Assembly: GCF_000513895.2 (NCBI RefSeq)
Contig: NZ_CP165782.1
Location: 2,232,001-2,296,000 of the forward strand
Direction: 5' to 3'
Source of the DNA: Ensifer sp. WSM1721
GTDB lineage: Bacteria; Pseudomonadota; Alphaproteobacteria; Rhizobiales; Rhizobiaceae
DNA length: 64,000 bases
Shown: piece after piece, positions 8,460 to 15,876 of the stretch
Position numbering within the stretch: the stretch's first letter is position 1
How the letters are laid out: the number at the start of each line of letters is the position of its first letter
Translations under genes and position numbers: made by a program
The notes under the pieces: generated by a model
Told to the model about the DNA's origin: nothing
The model's input: the letters and a program-made list of their open reading frames with translations, nothing else
The model's database searches: none

Positions 8460-10646
8460 TCAACTCCGCTCTACGGCCGGACCGGCCATTGCGGAAATGC
8501 CAGTGCCATTGTGCATACGATCCGCCTTGGTGCCGGATCGTTGCTCCGGGATCAACGCTGGAACAGGGTCGGGCAGCCGCTCCAGCCGCAGCGAATTCAC
8601 CACCACGAGGATGCTCGAGCCGGCCATGACCGCCGCCGCAAGGATTGGCTGCAGAAGTCCGAATGCTGCGAACGTCAGCGCGACGAGGTTGTAGCCGAAC
8701 GCCCACATAAGGTTCGTTAAGATGGTCCTGCGGACCGCGCGGGCCACGTCGACGATCCAGGGCAGCATCCACAATCCATCCGCAGGCAGCACGAGCGCCG
8801 CAGTCTCGCGGGCGAGATCGGTGGCGGAGCCGACGGCGATACCGACATCTGCGACGGCCAGGACCGGCCCGTCATTCAGTCCATCGCCGACCATCGCCAC
8901 CGAACCGTGATCATGGCGGAGCCGATTCAGGGCAAGCCGTTTGGCCTCCGGCGAAAGGCCCGCTTGGACGTTCTTGATTCCAACCAGGGCCGCGATCCGC
9001 TCCGCCGCTTGCGCGAGGTCGCCGGTCAGCAGGGTGGCATCGAGCCCGCGCTCACGCAGGGCCGCGATCGCGGCATGCGCCTCGGGAAGCGGTGAGTCAT
9101 CGAGCGACAGCACGGCGTATACACGCTCGCCCCAACCGACATAGACCACCGAATGACCGCTCGCTTCCAGCGACCGCGCACGCTCGGCCAGCGACGGGGG
9201 AAGCGACCAGCCCAGATCATTCATCAATCTGCCGTTTCCTGCCGCCACGGGCCGGCCTTCGGCGCTGCCGCGGATGCCACGGCCAGGAACCGTCCGAACA
9301 TCGCAGGTGACGAGCGGCGTGATGTCGCGCTGAGCGGCGGCTGCCGCGATGGCCCGCGCCAGACCATGCTCGGAAAGGCGCTCCAGACCGGTGGCGCGCG
9401 CCAGTACTTCGTCGATGCCGACCTCCTCGCGATCGACGCCGACGAGACGCGCTTTGCCCGCAGTCAGAGTGCCGGTCTTGTCGAAGGCGAGCAACCGTGT
9501 ACGCGCGAGAGTCTCGAGCACGCCGGGGTCGCGGACGAGACAGCCGTGCCGCGCCAGCCGGCCGATGCCGAGTGATGTCGCCATCGGCCCAGCGAGGCCG
9601 ACGGCACAAGGACAGGCAACCACCAGTACCGAGAGGCCAATCAGCAACGCCCGATCGAACGGCAATGACTGCGCCCAGTAAACGATCGTTAGACCGCCGA
9701 GGGCGAGGACCAGCGGCACGGACACGCCCACGACGCGATCGGCAAGGCGCTGGGTTGGACTGCGACGGCCCAGCGCTTCGCGCACCGACCGGCAAATCCG
9801 CGCCCAGCGGGTTGCGGTTCCGTCACCGCTGCTTTGGATCAGGAGTGGACCGTCGATATTGATGCTGCCGGCAATCACCTTGGAGCCGGCGCCCTTTGCC
9901 ACTTGCCGGCTTTCTCCGGTAATCACGGCTTCATCGGTGTTCGATTCCCCCTCGAGAACCACGCCGTCGACCGGGATGCGCTCGCTTGGCCGGACCCGCA
10001 CCAGCATGCCGGCCGAGACCTCCCGCACCGGACGGCGGATCTCTGCCGCGCCATCGACCACGGTCGCGCTCTCGCTTTCTGCGGCCAAAAGAGGTTCGAG
10101 ATCACGCGCCGCCCGTGCGCGGCCTACAGCCTCGAGATAGCGGCCAACGGTGAATAGCATCAGCACCATGACGGCGGTGTCGAAATAGACATGCGTGCGG
10201 CCCTCGAACACGGCAAACGCCGAATAGAGGTAAGCGGCAGCGACGCCAAGCACGATGAGTGCCGACGACGTCACTCGTCCCTGAATGCCATTGAGCCACA
10301 TTTCACGCAGATAGGGTCCGCCGAGAATCACCACCGCCGGCGTTGCGAAGATCCAGAGCAAAAGGTGTATCCACGGCAGCACGCCGGCATCGACGCCGGT
10401 GAACGCGTCCGAATAGAGGAGGAGGCTGAACATCATGATATTCATGGAGAGAAAGCCTCCCACGCCGAGCTGGATCAGAAGCCAGGCGGCTTCCCACTCT
10501 TCGCATCTGCCGCTCTTCACCTGAAAGGCGATGCAGCAGCCGTAGCAGCAGAATGCGCAAGCCTCACCGTTGAGCCTGCGCTCCATCGGGCGCAGGCCGA
10601 CGGGCAGTGAACAGTGGCTACAGAGTATGTCGTCATGCGCAGTCAT
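8460..10646 (-). CDS. Heavy-metal (copper) P-type ATPase, CcoI/FixI-like
   Basis: A 728-residue P1B-type ATPase. The N-terminus (residues 8-48) is cysteine-rich: CSHC, then CAFCCYGCC. There is no ordinary HMA domain with a GMTCxxC site before the membrane region. Membrane metal site CPC is at 345-347; actuator TGES is near 243-246; the phosphorylated aspartate is in DKTGTLT at 389-395; the hinge motif GDGLNDGP is near 600. In cbb3 operons CcoI/FixI supplies copper for oxidase assembly, and its place as last gene of this operon supports that job. Its ATG overlaps the stop of the preceding membrane-protein gene as ATGA, which implies translational coupling. The missing HMA domain is the odd point; a broader CopA-like role is the alternative. 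Confidence 0.88.
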   Translation of the reverse strand: MTAHDDILCSHCSLPVGLRPMERRLNGEACAFCCYGCCIAFQVKSGRCEEWEAAWLLIQLGVGGFLSMNIMMFSLLLYSDAFTGVDAGVLPWIHLLLWIFATPAVVILGGPYLREMWLNGIQGRVTSSALIVLGVAAAYLYSAFAVFEGRTHVYFDTAVMVLMLFTVGRYLEAVGRARAARDLEPLLAAESESATVVDGAAEIRRPVREVSAGMLVRVRPSERIPVDGVVLEGESNTDEAVITGESRQVAKGAGSKVIAGSINIDGPLLIQSSGDGTATRWARICRSVREALGRRSPTQRLADRVVGVSVPLVLALGGLTIVYWAQSLPFDRALLIGLSVLVVACPCAVGLAGPMATSLGIGRLARHGCLVRDPGVLETLARTRLLAFDKTGTLTAGKARLVGVDREEVGIDEVLARATGLERLSEHGLARAIAAAAAQRDITPLVTCDVRTVPGRGIRGSAEGRPVAAGNGRLMNDLGWSLPPSLAERARSLEASGHSVVYVGWGERVYAVLSLDDSPLPEAHAAIAALRERGLDATLLTGDLAQAAERIAALVGIKNVQAGLSPEAKRLALNRLRHDHGSVAMVGDGLNDGPVLAVADVGIAVGSATDLARETAALVLPADGLWMLPWIVDVARAVRRTILTNLMWAFGYNLVALTFAAFGLLQPILAAAVMAGSSILVVVNSLRLERLPDPVPALIPEQRSGTKADRMHNGTGISAMAGPAVERS

Positions 10647-11371
10647 GCGGGATGTCCGTTCAGCCAGCCAAGGCCTATATGCGCGTGAGAAGGCAGGAGA
10701 CCACGGCCGAGCGTGATGAGACCGAGCAAAAGAATAAAGCCACCAGCCAGCCGCACGCCGCGCCGCCGCGAGGCTGGCCCGAGTATCCGGCCAACGCCAC
10801 CCATCATCAACATAGCGGGGAAGGTACCCAGTCCGAACCATGCCATGACGAGGAACCCGGGAAGCGCTCCGGCGGTGCTCGCCGCCTGGGCGGTGAAGGC
10901 ATACACCAGGGGACATGGCAGGAAGCCGTTGAAAACGCCAAGGGCGAGCGGTGCGGCGCTGCTGCGGGCCGTCAACAGACCGCGCAGGGACAGTGCAAAT
11001 GTGCTGCCGCCAAATCCGATCGCAAGGCGATGAAAAACCTGCAGCAAGCCGAAGAACTGCAAAGCCATGGCAATCATAAGCAGGCCAGCGACAATCGCTA
11101 GAATTCGTTGGGCGATGTCGAGGGAGCCGTTCAACAGCGGCGGCGCCGTTAGACCTTGCGTGGTGCAGATGACCTGACCAATCACACCCGCGAGCCCGCC
11201 CAGAAAGCAATAGGTTGTCAAGCGGCCGGTATTATAGAGCAGGTGGCGAAGGACGGTTGCGCCTCCGCCTCGCTGATCGCGGCCCAGCGCGCAGGCAATG
11301 CCGCCGCACATGCCGATGCAATGAAAGCTGCCTGCAAATCCAGCGGCGAAGATCACGAGGTAGTAGATCAT
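10643..11371 (-). CDS. SafE/TauE - UreH-like membrane protein of the cbb3 operon
   Basis: A 242-residue polytopic membrane protein with about six hydrophobic helices. It opens with FAAGFAGSFHCIGMCGGIAC, the signature of the SafE/UreH-like transmembrane family. Proteins of this type often sit next to cbb3 oxidase and copper ATPase genes and are thought to help metal handling or oxidase maturation; direct transport evidence is limited. The conserved Cys/His in the first helix could bind copper. The gene lies between the small ORF at 11390-11512 and the copper ATPase, overlapping the latter by four bases. It has only a weak Shine-Dalgarno, so coupling from the upstream small gene is likely. Confidence 0.82.
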   Translation of the reverse strand: MIYYLVIFAAGFAGSFHCIGMCGGIACALGRDQRGGGATVLRHLLYNTGRLTTYCFLGGLAGVIGQVICTTQGLTAPPLLNGSLDIAQRILAIVAGLLMIAMALQFFGLLQVFHRLAIGFGGSTFALSLRGLLTARSSAAPLALGVFNGFLPCPLVYAFTAQAASTAGALPGFLVMAWFGLGTFPAMLMMGGVGRILGPASRRRGVRLAGGFILLLGLITLGRGLLPSHAHIGLGWLNGHPA

Positions 11372-11389
11372 TGGCGTCGCGCTGCGCCG

Positions 11390-11512
11390 CTATTGCCGCA
11401 CAAGATAGAAAAGATAGATGATAAAGCCGACGGTGCAGCCGCCATAGATGAGAAAGCCGAGCATCTGCGGCAAGCCGGCGTCAGTGAGCTTGAACACGGT
11501 GTCCTGTAGCAT
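11390..11512 (-). CDS. 40-aa single-span membrane protein of the cbb3 operon
   Basis: A 40-residue protein reading MLQDTVFKLTDAGLPQM and then one hydrophobic helix (LGFLIYGGCTVGFIIYLFYL) ending VRQ. An AGGAG Shine-Dalgarno lies 6 bases before the ATG at 11510-11512. It is packed between another tiny gene (14-base gap) and the SafE-like gene, all in the same direction. Size and topology recall CcoM/CcoQ-type accessory subunits, which stabilise cbb3 oxidase, but I see no clear family match. Coding status is supported by the ribosome site and the tight packing. Confidence 0.65.
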   Translation of the reverse strand: MLQDTVFKLTDAGLPQMLGFLIYGGCTVGFIIYLFYLVRQ

Positions 11513-11526
11513 CCGCAGCTCCTATG

Positions 11527-11631
11527 TCAGCCGAAATAAAGACGAAGCACGTTTATCGCCACCTCGAAGCCCAGGAAAAGGAGGTTCAATGCGGCGACCC
11601 CAAGGAGAATTTTGGCTATCAGCATCTCCAT
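11527..11631 (-). CDS. 34-aa single-span membrane protein of the cbb3 operon
   Basis: A 34-residue hydrophobic peptide: MEMLIAKILLGVAALNLLFL, then GFEVAINVLRLYFG. The ATG at 11629-11631 follows a GCAGGAGTG ribosome site. A second ATG two codons in is possible. The peptide is almost entirely one transmembrane helix, comparable in size to the CcoM subunit of Pseudomonas cbb3 oxidase, although homology cannot be judged from so few residues. Its position inside the oxidase operon is the main functional hint. Confidence 0.6.
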   Translation of the reverse strand: MEMLIAKILLGVAALNLLFLGFEVAINVLRLYFG

Positions 11632-11665
11632 CACTCCTGCCTAATCAGCCCTTGCGACAGTCTTC

Positions 11666-11890
11666 TTAGAACAGACGGCCGGGGCCGAGCCCGCCCCAAT
11701 AAACATACATGTAATACAGCCCCCAGGCGAACAGCAGCACGTAGACGACGAGAAGCCATAGCGGAATGAATCCCACGCGCGCCTGTATCAGGCCGCCGGC
11801 ATAGTCCTCCAGTTCAGGGTGCGAGCTTTGACGCACATCCAGTTCCGGATGCCTCGGGCTCTCCGGATCGCTGCTCTGCAGATCGCTCAT
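11666..11890 (-). CDS. 74-aa membrane protein of the cbb3 operon (CcoP N-terminus-like)
   Basis: A 74-residue protein with a polar N-terminal 40 residues (SDLQSSDPESPRHPELDV, then a second HPELEDYAGG) and one C-terminal helix (PLWLLVVYVLLFAWGLYYMY). The layout recalls the membrane-anchor part of CcoP, which this operon otherwise lacks, or the small subunit CcoQ; this is inference. The ATG at 11888-11890 follows AAAGGGAAATGG. A TTG six codons earlier is an alternative. The start lies inside the preceding small gene, giving a 77-base overlap in another frame, so the two may be translationally coupled. Confidence 0.65.
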   Translation of the reverse strand: MSDLQSSDPESPRHPELDVRQSSHPELEDYAGGLIQARVGFIPLWLLVVYVLLFAWGLYYMYVYWGGLGPGRLF

Positions 11891-12038
11891 TTTCCATTTC
11901 CCTTTCAAAAAACCCGTTGGCGGCTTTGTCGGTGCCGGTCAACGCGCCGGATAGGACGCCCCAGATGAACAAGAACAGGGCCGCCAGGCTCATCAGCATG
12001 GCGCCCACATAGGGTCCGGTGACTTCAAAACCGAGCAT
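11814..12038 (-). CDS. 74-aa single-span protein directly after the oxidase cytochrome subunit
   Basis: A 74-residue protein: an N-terminal helix (VGAMLMSLAALFLFIWGVLS), then a charged tail (GTDKAANGFFEREMENERS). This loosely resembles CcoS/FixS, the small cbb3 assembly factor (one helix, then a short acidic tail), but the match is weak. A good ribosome site (GGAGG, 8 bases before the ATG) lies in the last codons of the upstream subunit gene, with 3 bases between stop and start. The last 25 residues overlap the next gene, so only the N-terminal part may be under strong constraint. Confidence 0.65.
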   Translation of the reverse strand: MLGFEVTGPYVGAMLMSLAALFLFIWGVLSGALTGTDKAANGFFEREMENERSAEQRSGEPEASGTGCASKLAP

Positions 12039-12041
12039 GCG

Positions 12042-13706
12042 CTAACCTCCGGCGGGTGCCTGTTCCTCGCCAGGCGGAGCTGGCGGGCCGGACGCCGGCA
12101 CCGACGGATCGGGCACATAGGCTCGCTCAGGCTTGTCAGCGACCAGTTCCAGATCGTTCAGTGCCGCGCGGGCCTCCTTCGTGATCGAGAGCGGCTGCAG
12201 CGAGAGCGGGTCTTTATAGGCGGAAAGCGCCACCACGAAATAGGAAAGCGCCCACCGGTCCTCGTCCGGAAAGGCATTCCGATAGGACGGCATCGGCGTG
12301 CCGCTGAGGCCGGTAGTTATCGTCCGGAAGATGTCTTCGACGGCCGGGCCAGACTTGAACTGGCCGCTGGTGAGGTCGGCCGGCACCATCGGGAAGCCGA
12401 GGTCATCCTTGAGACCGGCGGCTTTCTCGCCATCGCCCTTGCCCCCTTGGCCGTGGCACTCCCAGCACTTCGCCGCCTGCCAAACCTCCTTGCCACGGTC
12501 CAGTATCGTCTGGGACGGGGTCGGCGGGCGCCCGATATATAACGGTGGGCCAGGCGGCTCCTCGACGAAGAAAGCGTAAGGACCGGCGGGATCGGAACGG
12601 TCAACCGCTAGCTCATACTTGATGTACTGGATCACCGCCAGCCTATCATTGAGCGGCAGTTCGTACCAAGGGGGCATTGCCGTGCCGCGGATGCCGCGAG
12701 TAATGGTGCGCAGCATGTCGCCGTCCGTCGGCAGGGGCTCCTTTGTCAGCCTGAACTTGAAGACTGCGGACGTGAAGTCCCTGGGCCGCTGGTTAAACAT
12801 AAAGGTGGCGGCCGGCCCGTTTCCGTCCCCTTTGACACCGTGGCAACCGATGCAGCGGCGCTCATAGACTTCCTTGCCGTAAGCAATCCATTCCTCGGAG
12901 CGCGGCATCGTCGCATCCATGACCTCCAGGCTTTGCGGCTCGAAAAGATCGCGCCATTTACCCCGGTTCGTGCCGAGCTTCTGGACGTAGGAAACGAGCG
13001 CCGCCAACGATTCCGTTTCCGCCGCGATGCTGACGGTTTCTCCTGTGTATTCGTCATTCGGCGTCAGGATGATCGGCTTTCTTTCGCGCGCCTCCAGCGG
13101 CACGAACAGCAACCCGTCCGCATTAGGCGTCAACTGGATCGCTCGTTGGCTGTCGAAGTCGAACAGGCCTTCGGTGACCTCTGTCCTTTCCACGGTCCGA
13201 TTGCCAGCGCCGTCGTCAACGATACGGACGGCTGCATCGGGCTCGTGGAAAAGGCCGCGATACGGCGCCATTATCGAGTCCGGCACCAGCATCCGCGGAT
13301 CGTAGAAGTGCGCCAGGTGCCATTCGTCGCTGTATTTCAGGCCGACGCGCGTCAGGTCCGGTCCGATCCGGCGTGTGCCAAACAGGTGCGGCACGTCATA
13401 GGCGTATTCGCCCGCCTCGCTGACCGGTCCCCAGCGGCGGATCTCGCCGGTCACTGGCCGCACGAATTGCGAATGGCAGTACCAGCAGCCTTCTCGCAGG
13501 TAAATATTGCGGCCGCGAAGCTGCTGCTCGGTGTAGTCCGTCGCCTCTGAAACCATCCATTTCAACTGGCCGAAATCCGTGCGCACCACCGAGGTCACGC
13601 GCGTCGTACGCGAGGACGGCTCCACGAAGGGCAGTACGCCCTGCGTGATCACCGCTAGGGTGACGCAAAAGACACCGGCGAACAGCGCGAAGAAGCGAAC
13701 GTTCAC
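12042..13706 (-). CDS. Triheme cbb3-type cytochrome c subunit (CcoO fused to diheme CcoP-like part)
   Basis: A 554-residue membrane-anchored cytochrome c. Residues 5-28 are one transmembrane helix. Three c-haem sites follow: CWYCH (74-78) in a CcoO/FixO-type domain, CIGCH (285-289) and CWECH (414-418) in two tandem class I cytochrome domains, each with a downstream Met-Pro. The normal enzyme splits these between CcoO (one haem) and CcoP (two haems); here one chain carries all three. The role is electron transfer from the periplasm to the catalytic CcoN. The start is a GTG whose TG is shared with the TGA of ccoN (GTGA), with GGGAGGG upstream. It ends in a Pro/Ala-rich tail. No separate ccoP lies nearby. 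Confidence 0.88.
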   Translation of the reverse strand: MNVRFFALFAGVFCVTLAVITQGVLPFVEPSSRTTRVTSVVRTDFGQLKWMVSEATDYTEQQLRGRNIYLREGCWYCHSQFVRPVTGEIRRWGPVSEAGEYAYDVPHLFGTRRIGPDLTRVGLKYSDEWHLAHFYDPRMLVPDSIMAPYRGLFHEPDAAVRIVDDGAGNRTVERTEVTEGLFDFDSQRAIQLTPNADGLLFVPLEARERKPIILTPNDEYTGETVSIAAETESLAALVSYVQKLGTNRGKWRDLFEPQSLEVMDATMPRSEEWIAYGKEVYERRCIGCHGVKGDGNGPAATFMFNQRPRDFTSAVFKFRLTKEPLPTDGDMLRTITRGIRGTAMPPWYELPLNDRLAVIQYIKYELAVDRSDPAGPYAFFVEEPPGPPLYIGRPPTPSQTILDRGKEVWQAAKCWECHGQGGKGDGEKAAGLKDDLGFPMVPADLTSGQFKSGPAVEDIFRTITTGLSGTPMPSYRNAFPDEDRWALSYFVVALSAYKDPLSLQPLSITKEARAALNDLELVADKPERAYVPDPSVPASGPPAPPGEEQAPAGG

Positions 13707-15160
13707 CGTGCGAGCCCTCCCGCCGGGGCCGGGGTAGGCGCCTCCACCGGCCCGCGCACGCGTCGCGCCTCAGCGGCCGGGCTGGTCAGCGCGGTCAGCA
13801 TCAGATTCACCACCAGCAGCGACATGCCGATATCCATGCTGATGCCTGCCAGTGTCCGCGCCAGCCAGTAGGGCTTCACCCAGACGAGCGAATCGAGCCA
13901 CTCGACCCCATTCATCCATTGATAACCCTGCTGCAGCCCGCCCGCTGTGAGGACCAGGCCCATGGTCGCGATGCCGACGGTGATCAGCCAGAACGACCAG
14001 TTGCCGAGCTTGAATGACCACAGTTCGCGCCCGAACAGGCGCGGCCAAGTATAGATGAGGCCCCCCATCGCCCAGACGACGAAGGTGCCGAACACGGTAA
14101 GGTGTGAATGCGAGATGACGAAATCGGTGAAATGGGTCGGCTGCTGCAACTGCCGCAGCGCCTCGGTCGAGCCTTGGAAGCAGCCGACGAGGTACATGAG
14201 CGAGCCCATGATCAGGAACTTCGCCGGCAGGTTCCTGCCGAACTCATGCCACTTGCCCATCATGGTGCCGAAGAAGTTCACCAGCACCGTCCACACCGGA
14301 ATGATCAGCAGCATCGACGTGACGACGGCCAAGGTCTCGGCCCAGTCGGCGATCGGGCTGTAGAGGTAATGGTGGATGCCGACGAACGGGTAGAACAATG
14401 CCAGGGACCAGAAGCCTACCAGCGACAGCTTATGGGCATAGAGCGGATTTCGCGCGCTGACCGGCAGGAAATAGTAGATGATCACGTAGCCTGCGGGCGT
14501 TAGCCACAGCCCGACGATGTAGTGGAGATAGAGACCATGGAAGGCGGCGCTGTTGATGCCGGAGATCGTGTATGGCAGGATGAAGCTTCCAAGCACGAAG
14601 TTCATCGTCGTCCACACGAAAGTGGCGATCAGGTACCATAGCGCGACATAGATCGCCGGCTCGAGCCTTCGACTGATCGTGATCAGGAACTGCGCGGTAG
14701 CAACAGCCACCACGATGAAGAATGCGACCTTCGCGTAGAGCGGAAGCTCTCCGGCTTCCAAACCGTCACTGTCGCCGATCAGCAAGCCGACCAAACCGGC
14801 AAGTGTTGCGATGTTCCAGACCCATGCGAGAAGAACCGACCACTCCGACCATATCACCCGCACCCCCGACAGACGCGGCACGAGATAGTAGCAAAGACCG
14901 ATGAAAAGCGTCGAGAAGGCGCCGAAGATGACACCGTTGACGTGGACCGGGCGCAGCCGGCCGAAGGTGAACTCGAGATTCCCCGATCCGAGATAGTCGG
15001 GGTAGTTGAAGGTGCTTGAGATCAAAACGCCGACGGATGGCGTCACCATCAGCCAGAACATGCCGAAATAAAGCCAGGTCCGCACGACCCGGTTGTCGAC
15101 CAACGCATCCAGGTCCACATTCGCGAAGTTGCCGCGCAGCTCCATCCCAGTCTCTGCCAA
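13703..15160 (-). CDS. cbb3-type cytochrome c oxidase catalytic subunit (CcoN/FixN-like)
   Basis: A 485-residue polytopic haem-copper oxidase subunit I of the C (cbb3) type, which reduces O2 to water with high affinity. Histidines expected as haem and CuB ligands are visible in RPVHVNG (low-spin haem), GIHHYLYSP (CuB pair) and SHSHLTVFG. About 12 membrane helices are present. It is the first gene of an operon of at least eight minus-strand genes. I chose the TTG at 15158-15160 because a strong Shine-Dalgarno (GGGGAGG) sits 8 bases upstream; the ATG five codons later (15143-15145) has none. I looked for a TTGAT-N4-ATCAA box (FNR/FixK) upstream and found none, so oxygen control is unproven. Confidence 0.9.
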   Translation of the reverse strand: MAETGMELRGNFANVDLDALVDNRVVRTWLYFGMFWLMVTPSVGVLISSTFNYPDYLGSGNLEFTFGRLRPVHVNGVIFGAFSTLFIGLCYYLVPRLSGVRVIWSEWSVLLAWVWNIATLAGLVGLLIGDSDGLEAGELPLYAKVAFFIVVAVATAQFLITISRRLEPAIYVALWYLIATFVWTTMNFVLGSFILPYTISGINSAAFHGLYLHYIVGLWLTPAGYVIIYYFLPVSARNPLYAHKLSLVGFWSLALFYPFVGIHHYLYSPIADWAETLAVVTSMLLIIPVWTVLVNFFGTMMGKWHEFGRNLPAKFLIMGSLMYLVGCFQGSTEALRQLQQPTHFTDFVISHSHLTVFGTFVVWAMGGLIYTWPRLFGRELWSFKLGNWSFWLITVGIATMGLVLTAGGLQQGYQWMNGVEWLDSLVWVKPYWLARTLAGISMDIGMSLLVVNLMLTALTSPAAEARRVRGPVEAPTPAPAGGLAR

Positions 15161-15570
15161 CGCATAGACCTCCCCGCGCGGTTCCTGGGCCGCACGACTG
15201 CTTCAACCCCACCCCTCCGGCATCGAGGGGTGACCCCGATGGCGGACTCGCGGCGCGCTCCCTGCAGCCGGTGCCCCGTCTATCGACTAGACTAGTATTT
15301 GCGTGGCACCAACACCGAGCCGGTGTTCGACCGGTGATGTACGCCTCGAGCGCCTTCATCGCCTCCGATTCGGGATCGATCTTCTCGCCCTGGTTCGGCT
15401 TCTCGATGCACCGGTGACCCGCTCATCGTTATAGAAGCCACCTCCTTCATGTGGACGAGGGGCAACTTTTAAAAATAGAGCTAAAACAGTACCATGTCTA
15501 GCCATGGCGGAGACCGCGATTATGCAGTTGATCGATGCGTCGAAAGTTGTCATCCGGAAGGAGAGCGGCC
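15161..15570. promoter_or_regulatory. Divergent intergenic region upstream of ccoN
   Basis: About 410 bases between ccoN (minus) and a small plus-strand gene. It should hold the promoters of both. About 105 bases of it (15310-15415) are a stray piece of a cytochrome gene, described separately. The AT-richest part, around 15465-15510, is the best place for promoter elements. No FNR/FixK palindrome was found. Confidence 0.4.
15310..15415 (-). pseudogene. Fragment of c-type cytochrome gene (copy of the end of 21793-22263)
   Basis: The minus strand here reads CIEKPNQGEKIDPESEAMKA followed by LEAYIT. This nearly repeats residues of the intact cytochrome encoded at 21793-22263 (CIEKPNQGVKIDPESEAMKA, LEAYIT). 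DNA identity over about 105 bases looks near 85-90 percent by eye, with one base missing after the YIT codons. The haem-binding part is absent, so it cannot make a cytochrome. It shows that another copy of the cytochrome gene once lay upstream of ccoN. Confidence 0.75.
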
Positions 15571-15813
15571 ATGCAAAGACATACGAAGGAAGCTTCGGAG
15601 CTTAAGGCATTGATCCTCGCGGATCTTCATAAGGAGCCGGGATGCGAGCACGTCACCGATTTTGCGATTCAGCGGCTCGAAACCAGGGAGAACGGGGCAA
15701 ACTGGACTGTCAAATATCTGGATCCTAATCAAGATAAGGTCTGCGAGACGATTCTCATAAACATTGCGCGAATGTTGCAGCTCAGCTTCGACCTTCCTGA
15801 ACGCGGGTCGTGA
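15571..15813 (+). CDS. Conserved hypothetical protein, 80 aa
   Basis: An 80-residue soluble protein with mixed helix and strand pattern (KALILADLHKEPGCEHVTDF, later NWTVKYLDPN). The ATG at 15571 follows GGAAGGAGAGCGGCC, a strong ribosome site; an earlier in-frame start is less well placed. It has no signal peptide or membrane helix and I recognise no domain. It is transcribed towards the convergent groEL paralogue. Its position between ccoN and groEL suggests a small island-specific protein, function unknown. Confidence 0.65.
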   Translation: MQRHTKEASELKALILADLHKEPGCEHVTDFAIQRLETRENGANWTVKYLDPNQDKVCETILINIARMLQLSFDLPERGS

Positions 15814-15876
15814 GAACGATGCGAGCGGGCTCGGCGCGCATCGTTCCATAATTCTCATGCAAACCGGCGGGATGAG

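Noticed and set aside
15161..15570. FNR/FixK box upstream of ccoN
   Set aside because: The only TTGAT (near 15523) is not followed by ATCAA at the required spacing.
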